64,000 nt of DNA from Roseiarcus sp963770035. Its GTDB lineage: Bacteria > Pseudomonadota > Alphaproteobacteria > Rhizobiales > Beijerinckiaceae. Positions 24,991 through 33,337 of the stretch are shown one piece after another (positions within the stretch are counted from its first letter, which is position 1; every line of letters starts with the position of its first letter). Where the stretch lies: positions 248,001 through 312,000 of the forward strand of contig CAVYON010000053.1 of the NCBI GenBank assembly GCA_963770035.1, written 5' to 3'. Below the pieces are notes generated by a model that was not told where the DNA came from, searched no databases, and worked only from the letters and a program-made list of their open reading frames with translations. Position numbers and translations under genes: made by a program.

Positions 24991-26493
24991 TCAGATCGTC
25001 TGGTTGTAGGCGCCGACCTCGGGGTTTTCACGCAGGACGCCGTCCACCGCCTTGAACATGGCGCGCATGTTCGTTTCCGATGCCGGGCTTTCGACCACCA
25101 CGACCAGTTCCGGCTTGTTGGACGAGGCGCGCACCAGCCCCCAGGTTCCGTCCTCGACGGTCACCCGCACGCCATTGACGGTGACGATGTCGCGGATCGC
25201 CTGGCCGATCAGCGGCTCGCCCTTCGCCCGCATGGCCTCAAATCGCGCCGTGACCTTGTCGGCGACGGCGTACTTCACTTCGTCTGGACAGTGCGGCGAC
25301 ATCGTCGGCGACCCCCAGGTCTTGGGCAGGTCGCGGTAGAGATCGGCCATCGACTTCCCCGGATTGCGGTCGAGCATGTCGAGCACGGCGATGGCGGTGA
25401 CGAAGCCGTCGTCGTAGCCGCGCCCGATCGGCGCGTTGAAGAAGAAGTGGCCGGACTTCTCGAAGCCCGCCAGCGCCTTCAGATCCCGAACGCGGCGCTT
25501 GATGTGCGAATGGCCGGTCTTCCAGAAGTCGACGCTTGACGCCATTGCCGATAAGCGCCGGGTCCGTGGCGAACAGGCCGGTCGACTTGACGTCGACGAC
25601 GAAGGTCGCGCCTCGGGTGAAGCTTTGACAGGTCCCGCGCCAGCATGACCCCGATCTTGTCGGCGAAAATCTCGGCGCCCTCGTTGTCGACCACGCCGCA
25701 GCGGTCGCCGTCGCCGTCGAAGCCGAGCGCGACGTCGGCGCCCGACGCCTTCACCGCCTCGGCCATCGCGTGCAGCATGTGCAGGTCTTCCGGGTTGGGA
25801 TTGTAGCGTGGGAAGGTCCAGTCGAGGTCGCAGTCGAGCGGAACGACCTCGACGCCGAGCGCCCCGAGAAGTTTGGGCGCGAACGCCCCGGCGGCGCCGT
25901 TGCCACAGGCGGCGACGACCTTCATGCTCCGCGAAAACTTCGGCCGGCTGGTCAGGTCGGCGATGTAGCGGGCCGGGAAATCGGGCACGAACGCGTACCC
26001 CCCGCCGGGCTCCGGCGCATAGTCGCCGCCGATCACGATGTCGCGCAGGCGCCCCATTTCCTCGGGGCCGAAGGTGACGGGGCGCGCCGCGCCCATCTTC
26101 ACGCCCGTCCAGCCATTGTCGTTGTGCGAGGCGGTGACCATCGCGACCGCCGGGAACGTCGAGCGCGAACTGGGCGAAATAGGCCATCGGCGTGATGGCG
26201 AGGCCGATGTCGCTGACCTTCGCCCCGCCCGCCATCAGCCCCGCGGTCAGCGCGAGCTTGATCGAGGCCGAATAGCTGCGGAAGTCGTGGCCGACCACGA
26301 CCTCGCGCGGAACGCCGAGCTCCTTGAGCAGGCGCGCCAGCCCGAGGCCGAGCGCCTGCACGCCCATCAGGTTGATTTCCTTCTCGAACAGCCAGCGCGC
26401 GTCGTACTCGCGAAACCCGGTCGGCTTGACCATCGGCTGGGATTCATAGGCGTAGGTGTTGGGGAAGAGCTGCGGGACGGGTTTGGGGAACAA
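24991..26493 (-). CDS. Phosphomannomutase/phosphoglucomutase (three frame shifts)
   Basis: Begins at ATG 26493 with the alphaproteobacterial N-terminus PNTYAYESQPMVKPTGFREYD. Near 26150 the frame changes; the next part has the phosphoserine loop MVTASHNDNGWTG and the metal loop LGFDGDGDRCG. Near 25640 it changes again (FVVDVKSTGLFATDPAL), and near 25535 a third time, returning to SGHFFFNAPIGRGYDDG and the C-terminal domain WGLVRASSNKPELVVVVES, which binds the sugar phosphate. The corrected protein is about 500 residues and would interconvert hexose-6- and hexose-1-phosphates for envelope sugars. Such an enzyme is usually kept intact, so sequence error is likely. Confidence 0.75.
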   Translation of the reverse strand: MFPKPVPQLFPNTYAYESQPMVKPTGFREYDARWLFEKEINLMGVQALGLGLARLLKELGVPREVVVGHDFRSYSASIKLALTAGLMAGGAKVSDIGLAITPMAYFAQFALDVPGGRDGHRLAQRQWLDGREDGRGAPRHLRPRGNGAPARHRDRRRLCAGARRGVRVRARFPGPLHRRPDQPAEVFAEHEGRRRLWQRRRRGVRAQTSRGARRRGRSARLRPRLDLPTLQSQPGRPAHAARDGRGGEGVGRRRRARLRRRRRPLRRGRQRGRRDFRRQDRGHAGAGPVKASPEARPSSSTSSRPACSPRTRRLSAMASSVDFWKTGHSHIKRRVRDLKALAGFEKSGHFFFNAPIGRGYDDGFVTAIAVLDMLDRNPGKSMADLYRDLPKTWGSPTMSPHCPDEVKYAVADKVTARFEAMRAKGEPLIGQAIRDIVTVNGVRVTVEDGTWGLVRASSNKPELVVVVESPASETNMRAMFKAVDGVLRENPEVGAYNQTI

Positions 26494-26699
26494 GAGGGAG
26501 CCTCGGCAAAATCGACCGGAAGCGTAGGCCCGGCGCGCGACCGCTTAGCTGATGGCGGCGGCGCGGACAATCGGACGTTACGCACCGACAGCGTTTGCCG
26601 CGCGCTGTCCGCCGGCTGCGCTGCGCCGACCTCCTCCCGCCTGCGGGGCCCGCTTGCAGGGTGTCGCCAAAGGCGACGGGTAAGGGGGATCGGTGCGTC

Positions 26700-28992
26700 C
26701 CCTCCTCCGAGCGCCGGGCCCCCTTCCCCCTTCCCCTTCCCCTCCTCCTGCGCCCGCAGGAACTCGAGGATCGGGCTTAACGTGCGCGCCGAGCGCATCC
26801 GCCGCCTTGCGCCATTCGTCCTGTGTCGACCGGCATGGCCTGGCCTTGCAGGAAGGTCTCCCAAAGCGCGTTCGCTGCCGTCGCCATCTGCCGCTTCCAC
26901 GAGTTCCTGCGCATCGGGCGTGCCGGGCGGCAGCGGCGGCGGCTCGATCGCGGAGGGCGGCCCCGGTTCGGGCGGCGCGGCCGGCGGCGGTTCGGCCTGC
27001 TCGACCTGGCGCAGCCCCTGCTCGACCTCAGGCTCGAACCAGCGCGGCGTGTTGTCCTCGACCGCGCCGAAAAAGCCCCTGGCCGCGTCGAGCGGGAACG
27101 GCTGGGCCCAGTTCCCGGCGCTGACCGCCTCGTTGTGCCGCTGCACAAGGTCGTAGAAGGCGTTGAGCGCGAACTGGTTGGCGATCACGCTTTTCAGCCG
27201 GCTGGCGAAGCCCTCGGGCAGCATGGCGGCGTCGGCGAGGAACATTGCGTGCAGGATGCGGATCTGATCGTTGGCGATGAGAATGTTGCCCGCCCCCGCC
27301 GTCTTCGGCAGGTCGTCGAGATAATATTCGAGCGCCTCGCCGTATTCCGGCCGCGCGTTGTAGCGCCCGCCGCGCAGCGCCTTCAGCAGCCGCTCGCCGC
27401 CGACACGGGCTGCCTCCAGCGCGCGCCGATGGTCCTCCTCGCTGGAAAAGTGCGGATAGAAGGGCAGGTTCTGCGCGCCGGCGACCACTGCGACCCGTCT
27501 GCGAGGCGCTCCAGCCATAGGCGAAGGGCGCGTCGAGGTTCGGCAGCGGCGCAGGGAGCTCGGCCGATCGGGCCGGCTCCGAAGCCTTCGGCAGATGCGC
27601 CTTGATCCATGCGTTCGCGGCGGCCGGGCCTCGTCCCAGACTTCGAGCGGCACGCTGGCGAAGACGAGTTCGTAATCCTCGCCGCGCGAGCCGCCGCGCA
27701 GGCGGTCCTCGGACCAGTCGGATCCAAACGTCCCAATCTTCGCCGTCTGGAAGGGCCGCCCTAAGTAGGACCCAGGCCTCTGTGACCCAGTCTGGCGCAC
27801 CGCGCGACCAGAGCGGCTGATCCGCCATAGCGCGCGCGCCGTGTACTGGGCAAACTGAGCGTCGGCCTCGATTTCCGCCCACGCTCCTGCCGCAGCGGCG
27901 GTGGCGGCGCCGGTAGCGGTGGTTAAGTAAGCGTCGGCAGCTTCAGCGTCAGTTTTAGCGGGGCGCATGGCCGCGAAGTAAGCGGCGTCAGCAGCAGCGG
28001 CAGCAGCGGCGTCTGCCGCGTCGGCGGCATCACCGGCGGTGTAAGCGACGTCGGCAGCTATGATGGTCGCGGCAGCATAGGCTGTGGCGGCGGCCCCGGC
28101 GGCGCGAGCGGCGGCACGCGCCGCACCGATTGGGTATCCGCCAAAGGTCGCGTCAACGAATCGGCGCCCGCCGCGGCAGCGACCGCGGCGGCGCGAAGCT
28201 CTTGAGCGCGATTCGGGTATTTTGCCGCAACTCGCGCCGACGCGATCGCACGGTGTATTGCGCATACAATTTCCGGCTCAAGCGACGCGGCCCATCTTCC
28301 CCCATAAATCAGCGGCTTCGCCAGCGAGCGTAGTAACCCGCAGCGCTGTCCGGGCGGCAATGGCGACAGCGACATCGCGGTTCTGGCTCCTAAGCCACAC
28401 CTCCAGCGCCTCCTTGCTTTTGATTTCGAGCTCCGTCCGGTTCCGCACGTCGAACTGCGGCAGCCCGGCCGGGTTGCAGCGCGGTGGTTTGATCCTCCGT
28501 GCTGCGATCCGCAATCGCCGCAATTTCGTCCGCCGCCTCGTTCATATGTCGGAACCGTTCGTTGATCGAATAGTCCGAGAACGGCTTGCCGTCGCGCGGG
28601 CGGAGGTTCTTGTCGCGCACCAGGTCGAGTGCGATCTTCGGCGTCGGCGTCAGGACCAGCGGATAGAATTGGACCTCCTCGCCCTTCGCCTGCCGCTCGC
28701 GGATGATCGCGATCTCCTTGTCGACAACGTAGTCGGACGACAGCGAATGGCGCGAGACGAGCAGGATGAAGATGTCGCACGCGCCGAGCCTCTGGGCGAT
28801 GTCTCGCTCCCAGTCGGCGCCGCCGGGCATCAGCCGGTCGAGCCAGAGATCGACGGCGCCGTGCTTGATCGCCGGCCTGAGATAGCCGGTGACGAACGAC
28901 AGCCATTTGACCTCGCCCTCGGCCGGCGTCTCCGGCTCGTCGGCATGGGCGTAGCTGATGACGATCAGCGGCTTTCCGGTCTCGGTCGGCAT
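26700..28992 (-). pseudogene. Multi-domain TIR protein, broken by at least six frame shifts
   Basis: Starts at ATG 28992. Residues 1-140 are a TIR domain: PLIVISYAHADEPE, WLSFVTGYLRPAIK, DIFILLVSRHSLSSDYVVDKE, whose final Glu is in the catalytic position. The next part (from about 28465, another frame) has DVRNRTELEIKSKEALEVWL; an Ala-rich helical stretch of about 90 residues follows (27870-28135), then a conserved-looking C-terminal domain with DWVTEAWVLLRAALPDGEDW, EDYELVFASVPLEVWDE and LPFYPHFSSEEDHRRAL, and a long segment without shifts ending in a Pro-rich linker. A last piece (SPILEFLRAQEEG) ends near 26750. Many shifts here make real decay plausible. A 148-bp copy of its 5' end is repeated at 31559. 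Confidence 0.65.
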
Positions 28993-29032
28993 GAAGGGTT
29001 CCGTCGCGCGCCAAGCATCGGCGCGCATGTTC
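28885..29032. repeat. TIR gene 5' end, copy 1 of a 148-bp direct repeat
   Basis: The same 148 bp occurs at 31559-31705 with about five differences (one a single-base deletion). The two direct copies bracket 2.5 kb of unrelated sequence. Confidence 0.85.
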
Positions 29033-29057
29033 CCGAGTCAAGATGGGTTCAACTCAG

Positions 29058-29107
29058 CCGTCATCGCGAGGAGCGAAGCGACGTGGCGATCCAGGGGGCA
29101 AGGGGAC
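29058..29107. repeat. Half of a palindromic interspersed repeat
   Basis: GTCATCGCGAGGAGCGAAGC followed by GACGTGGCGATCCAGGGGG. This is one arm of the palindromic family that is complete at 32471-32735 and 33087-33237. Confidence 0.65.
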
Positions 29108-29320
29108 GCGGTGGTTATCCGCTTTGTTGGACGGAGCGATCGTCGACCGCCTCTTTGCGACAGTGTATTTATAGTAGATTTCTTCGATGAACTCGGGTTC
29201 ACAAAGGTGTTTTTTTAGAGATAGCGCTTCGTGTTTGGGTAAATTTAGGAGACTAAATAGCTTAGGTCATTAGCACCGAGTAAAGACAAGTTTCTCTGAT
29301 CCTGTGCTTGGGGGGCAAAC

Positions 29321-29432
29321 TTGGACGCCTATTTCGGCAGCAACATTGCCATGATACGGCTTGCCTCGTATTTGCCCAAGGTCGCCCGGTCCGACGTCAA
29401 GGTGCTGATCACTGGGGAGACCGGAACCGGTT
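29321..29432 (+). pseudogene. Sigma-54 activator AAA+ domain, N-terminal fragment
   Basis: From TTG 29321 the frame reads LDAYFGSNIAMIRLASYLPK, then VARSDVKVLITGETGTG. This is the start of a sigma-54 interaction domain up to the Walker A motif, which in intact proteins is GETGTGKE. The match stops exactly at the last Gly; the frame then runs into unrelated residues (WTLIQKPQ) and a stop. A break inside Walker A marks a recombination junction at about 29431. Confidence 0.6.
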
Positions 29433-29437
29433 GGACA

Positions 29438-29875
29438 TTAATCCAAAAACCACAAATATCTTGGATGCACTTCCAAGAACGACATATTATGATCCCATAG
29501 AACCGGCCCTTGAAAAGCGATGTATTCGTTCTTTCTGATCCCCCCCTGACCTCGAACGGATTGATGCGCCCATGTGCCCGGCTCTACTTCCAGTCGGATG
29601 TAATAGAGAAGTGGATTGCGCGACCATCGGACGTTGCCTTCAATGCGAATGAATTCGATTTGTGTGTCTACGGTCCAAAAACCGTCCGTTGAATATTGCG
29701 CGTCGCGAACGGGCCGCCCGCGACCGTCAGCAATGTAGCCGGTGTCGTTCCAACTCTCAATATGGAAGAACCGCTTAAAAACGGGCGTGACAAAGAACGC
29801 AAGCTCCTCGTCGATCCAGGTTAAAGCGTCTTTAGGCTGCCGGTCGAGATTATTGAGGACATCAGCAGCGCTCAT
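29438..29875 (-). CDS. Hypothetical protein, 145 aa, possible immunity-like
   Basis: ATG 29875 is preceded by a very good ribosome site (ATAGGAGATATACG). The product is soluble with no signal: MSAADVLNNLDRQPKDALTW, then FFVTPVFKRFFHIESWNDTG, FWTVDTQIEFIRIEGNVRWS and a C-terminal FLEVHPRYLWFLD. No family recognised. It lies in the AT-rich island of the patchwork and is divergent from the Ig-like gene at 30087, with 211 bp between the starts. Its compact size and placement would fit an immunity or accessory protein, but that is a guess. Confidence 0.55.
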   Translation of the reverse strand: MSAADVLNNLDRQPKDALTWIDEELAFFVTPVFKRFFHIESWNDTGYIADGRGRPVRDAQYSTDGFWTVDTQIEFIRIEGNVRWSRNPLLYYIRLEVEPGTWAHQSVRGQGGIRKNEYIAFQGPVLWDHNMSFLEVHPRYLWFLD

Positions 29876-30086
29876 CGTATATCTCCTATCAACTTGAATA
29901 ATACAGGGTAGGTAGTCGAGACTTGTCAGGTTAGGGCAGCGTAACCGCACCCTGATAGCTCCAAAACTCACTTTACACGTTTGTCCAAAATGATAAAGTG
30001 ATCCCGAAGCAATTGCGTGCATCGCAAGCCGGGGATACAGCGCATCTCAGGACACTTCAGGCCGAGTTCAAAGAAAGGGAGGCTCG

Positions 30087-31408
30087 ATGGCGGAATTCAC
30101 CTTGCCCGTGCCACTTGGCCTCGGGAGGACACGCTCACAAACATTGCCTGATTCCGGGCTTCTCGGGAGGGGGGCGACACCGGGGCCCATAGGACTCGCG
30201 CTGCCGCCGCAGCCGTTGCCGGCACCGGCGGCAGCCCCGAAACCGCCACCGCCACATTGTTGGACCGCCAATCCCCGCATACGGCTCGTCTCGGGATTCC
30301 ATCACCCTCGCCTGCCGCCCGTGACGCGGCCACGGTTCAGGCGGGTGTCGAAGCAGCTGGTTGGCGCGGAGCTGGTTGGCGCGGGGTCTCCGGTCGTGAT
30401 CGGGCCTGTCGGGCAGACCACGCGGGTGTCGAAGCAGCTGGTTGGCGCGGGGTCTCCGGTCGTGATCGGGCCTGTCGGGCAGACCACCCACATCCAGGTC
30501 ACAGTCGGCGCGACTGCGACGTTCCGCGTCGAGGGCGGGGTCGGAGAACTCGATCATGTGCCTCAATAACACGGTCGCCAAGCTCGAAGACCCGAATGAT
30601 CCGTCGTTCGATGGGAGCTTTGGGGCGTTTATCACCAAGGACCCGCACGAGTTTCGCGTCCGCGGCGTCAACCCCGGCACGACGTCCATTGACGTGGTCG
30701 TCCTTACCCTCCTCAGCGGTTTTCCGGTCGGTCTGGTCACGCTCGACGTCCACGTCCGCCCGGTGTTCCACCCCGGAGTTCGATCACAACCACCGGCCGA
30801 GCGGTCGCTGGTCCGAGGTGCAGGCCAATCCCAACAGCCCGGACCCGAAGAACCCGCTGCAACAGCTGTTCATCGAGAATAGGTGTGCGAACGATTCACC
30901 GGACGAACTGATCCAACTCACCATGTTCGCCAAGTTCACGGTCTCAAATCCCATTGCCAGGACACACATCGAGCACTACCTGAGGGGCGGTGGGGTCGAC
31001 TTCGTGGAGGACAAGAACATCGAGCTGATGCTCCGGCAGGACAACAAGGTGCGGGCAGCCATCGCCAATCACATCCCGCCTGGGACGACGACCGGGGGGG
31101 TGCACGGGTCGTTCGCCCTGGAACAGTGGGATTACGCGATCGAAGACTTCCAATTCACGTTCGGCGGCATTGACATCTTCGAGTTTCAGGCCGACTTCGA
31201 CAACAACACGCTCACGGTTTGGTTCCAGGACAGGTACGAGTGGCATCCGTTCTACCCGAAACTTTACCCAGTAAAGAGCGGCGACGAGGTGCGGCCGACC
31301 AACTGCATTCACGCGGCGTTCGTCGAGAAGAAGGCGGACGGAGCGGCTGACTTTTGGATGATCGGAGAAGCCGCCGTCCCGTTAAACTTGGTGACTGGGG
31401 GCCCATAG
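30087..31408 (+). pseudogene. Protein with Ig-like domain and unknown C-terminal domain (two frame shifts)
   Basis: Starts at ATG 30087 after GAAAGGGAGGCTCG. Part 1 (to about 30545) has a Pro-rich stretch and two in-frame 22-residue repeats of the form RVSKQLVGAGSPVVIGPVGQ, then HIQVTVGATATFRVEGG. Part 2 (next frame, to about 30775) has HEFRVRGVNPGTTSIDVVVL, the pattern of a BIG-type Ig-like domain. Part 3 (third frame) runs to 31408 with SFALEQWDYAIEDFQFTFGG and a C-terminal domain rich in aromatic residues, FDNNTLTVWFQDRYEWHPFY and VRPTNCIHAAFVEKKADG. Two one-base shifts join them. The C-terminal family is not recognised. No signal peptide visible. Confidence 0.5.
30341..30487. repeat. Two tandem 66-bp units inside the Ig-like gene
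   Basis: Unit 1 is 30341-30421 and unit 2 is 30422-30487. They are identical except that unit 1 carries an extra internal 15-bp duplication (CTGGTTGGCGCGGAG type). Both lengths are multiples of three, so the reading frame is kept. Confidence 0.85.
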
Positions 31409-31558
31409 TAAGGGGGACGGCGTAGATTTTCACAATCCCGAACAGGGGACCGGGCTAAATTGGGCGGGCCTTCTGTCGGATGCTTCAATCTAAATGGAAG
31501 TGATTACGGAACCTCGTTTGAAGTAGTTCTACGATTTCCGCACAATTCATAAGTATTT

Positions 31559-31705
31559 GCCGGTGACGAACGACAGCCATTTGACTTCGCCCTCGGCCGG
31601 CGTCTCCGGCTCGTCGGCGTGGGCGTAGCTGATGACGATCAGCGGCTTTCCGGACTCGGTCGGCATGAAGGTTCCGTCGCGCGCCCAGCATCGGCGCGCA
31701 TGTTC
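31559..31705 (-). pseudogene. Truncated TIR 5' end, copy 2
   Basis: From ATG 31666 the minus strand reads GKPLIVISYAHADEPETPAE and WLSFVTG, then departs into unrelated sequence (KYL) and stops. It matches 28885-29032 at about 96% including the upstream leader, so it is a recent duplication of the gene start without the rest of the gene. Confidence 0.8.
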
Positions 31706-31753
31706 GCGAAGTTCAAGGCGGGATTGCGCCCCGCCAGCCCGCCCTCGCATCGT

Positions 31754-32137
31754 TCACACGAGCCGGATCGGTCCTGGGTATCTCGCTACCGCCCGGTCGC
31801 CGGTCACCAAGGTCACGCCCTCGACCATCGCCTGGGCGACGAGCATGCGGTCGAACGGGTCCCGGTGAAGGGGAGGCAGGCTCGCGAGCGCGACCGCATG
31901 CGCGCCGGCGACCAAAAGCTCGGCGTAGCCGTTATCGAGAAGGCTTCGGCGGAGTATCCCGGCGTCGATCCGAAAATCGTCGCGGCCGCGACCGGTCTTG
32001 ATTGCGACCTCCCAGAGGGTGACGACACTGAATAGGAGTTCGTTGTCCGTGTCCTCGATCAGAGCGCCCGCCGACACGGGCAGCCTTTCCGGCTCAGCCG
32101 CGCCCCAAAGCAGGATGCGGGTGTCGAGCAGGAGTCT
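31754..32137 (-). CDS. PIN-domain toxin, VapC-like (start disrupted)
   Basis: The PIN fold is clear: LLLDTRILLWG near the N-terminus (first catalytic Asp), ELLFSVVTLWEVAIK (Glu), DPFDRMLVAQA and TLVTGD (later acidic residues). Such toxins are RNases held by an antitoxin. The frame follows directly on the antitoxin stop at 32138 with no start codon; GTG at 32139-32141, overlapping that stop as GTGA, would start it if one A of the following GAAG were extra. So a one-base insertion, real or from sequencing, separates start and body. About 128 residues. Confidence 0.75.
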   Translation of the reverse strand, partial: RLLLDTRILLWGAAEPERLPVSAGALIEDTDNELLFSVVTLWEVAIKTGRGRDDFRIDAGILRRSLLDNGYAELLVAGAHAVALASLPPLHRDPFDRMLVAQAMVEGVTLVTGDRAVARYPGPIRLV

Positions 32138-32380
32138 TCACTCGTCGTCGCCGTCAAACATCTTTTCGATTTCCTCCTGGTCCATTGTGTCGAAATCATC
32201 CGGCACGGTGAACTGGCCCCGCATGAACCCGAGCCGACGCGGCGCGGCCGGCGCGTCGATGGGCACGACCTTGACCAGAGGCTTGCCGGCCTTGGCGATG
32301 ATGAACGGCTCGCCCTTCGCGGCGGCGTCGACGAGCCGCGAGAGGTGCGTCTTGGCCTCATGGATGTTGACGGTGCGCAT
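32138..32380 (-). CDS. Phd/YefM-family antitoxin
   Basis: 80 residues. MRTVNIHEAKTHLSRLVDAA followed by GEPFIIAKAGKPLVKVVPI is the Phd/YefM DNA-binding and dimerisation domain; the acidic C-terminus (DFDTMDQEEIEKMFDGDDE) would wrap around the toxin. The gene lies directly upstream of the PIN toxin and would repress their shared promoter in 32381-32460. The pair is complete apart from the toxin start. It sits beside repeats and other broken genes, typical for a mobile toxin-antitoxin module. Confidence 0.88.
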   Translation of the reverse strand: MRTVNIHEAKTHLSRLVDAAAKGEPFIIAKAGKPLVKVVPIDAPAAPRRLGFMRGQFTVPDDFDTMDQEEIEKMFDGDDE

Positions 32381-32470
32381 GAGCTTTCATTTCGGATTTA
32401 GTCCGCTGAACTTAGTCTTAGTCTGAGCCGATAACAACTCCTGACGGTCACGCGCGACTTTCATGCGTCT

Positions 32471-32735
32471 AATGTGGTGGCCCCGCCGCTCTCCGACGCC
32501 TGCGGCGGCGGCGCCTGGATCGCCACGTCGCCCTCCGGGCTCCTCGCGATGACGGCGAACGGGACGCCAACCGTCATCGCGAGGACCCGCGGACTTGATC
32601 TGCGGCACGCGGCGATCCAGGGGTCCAAGGGCGCGGACTTTTACGCGTTTAATGTGGTGGCCCCGCCGCTCTCCGACGCTTGCGGCGGCGGCGCCTGGAT
32701 CGCCACGTCGCCCTTCGGGCGCCTCGCGATGACGG
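32471..32735. repeat. Palindromic interspersed repeat cluster with two 85-bp direct copies
   Basis: Copies 32471-32555 and 32651-32735 differ at only three bases. Each ends in GCCTGGATCGCCACGTCGCC plus a CTCGCGATGACGG end, and between them (32572-32621) lies the inverse form CGTCATCGCGAGGA...GCGGCGATCCAGG, so long hairpins can form. The region 32381-32765 has no gene. Confidence 0.8.
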
Positions 32736-32765
32736 ACGAAGGGGCCGCGGCGCCTCCTGCCCAGA

Positions 32766-33056
32766 CTACGTATTCAACCGATCGAACAGGTCCTCCCATA
32801 GAGGATTGTCTCGCTCGATCAGCGCAAGCTTATCCTTACGGCTGCCGGACTTGATTTGCTTCTCTCGAGCGATCGCCTCGTCCATCCGCTCGTGCGGTTC
32901 GAGCCATACCAGCAGCTTGCAGCCGTACCGCTTGGTGAATCCTTCGACTGCCCCGGTCCGATGCTCCCAGGCGCGGCGGCCGATGTTGGAAGTCACCCCG
33001 ACATAGAGCGTCCCGTTGCGCCGGTTCGCCATGATGTAGACGCAGGGGCTTCTCAT
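32766..33056 (-). CDS. GIY-YIG nuclease-domain protein
   Basis: 96 residues from ATG 33056. CVYIMANRRNGTLYVGVTSN is the GIY-YIG start (here VYI and YVG), followed by the conserved Arg in RRAWEHRTG and the family tail EREKQIKSGSRKDKLALIER-like (here AIAREKQIKSGSRKDKLALI) with WEDL. This is the small stand-alone YhbQ/UPF0213 type, a putative structure-specific endonuclease whose cellular role is unknown. It lies between two palindromic repeats, so it has no operon partner. An upstream start is possible but loses the match. Confidence 0.9.
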   Translation of the reverse strand: MRSPCVYIMANRRNGTLYVGVTSNIGRRAWEHRTGAVEGFTKRYGCKLLVWLEPHERMDEAIAREKQIKSGSRKDKLALIERDNPLWEDLFDRLNT

Positions 33057-33086
33057 GGGCGACGACAATAGCCGAGGGGTCGCCAA

Positions 33087-33237
33087 CCGTCTTCGCGAGG
33101 AGCGAAGCGACGCGGCGATCCAGAGAGCGAAGGGCGCGGACTTTCATGCGGCTGCGCCGAGGCCCCGCCCCTTTCCGCCGTCAGCGGCATCGGCCCCTGG
33201 ATCGCCGCATCGCCCTTCGGGGTCCTCGCGAAGACGG
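33087..33237. repeat. Large palindromic interspersed repeat
   Basis: Left arm 33087-33123 (CGTCTTCGCGAGGAGCGAAG, then CGACGCGGCGATCCA) and right arm 33196-33237 (CTGGATCGCCGCATCGCCCT, then CTCGCGAAGACGG) are inverted around a 70-bp middle. Same family as 29058 and 32471. Confidence 0.75.
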
Positions 33238-33337
33238 CGAAGGGGCGGGTCGGGTGGGCTCCGGAAAAAAGGAGCATTTTCTTGCCGTCCAAACAGATTC
33301 GTTCTATATTTCTCTTTATCCGAATGAGAACGCCGCA

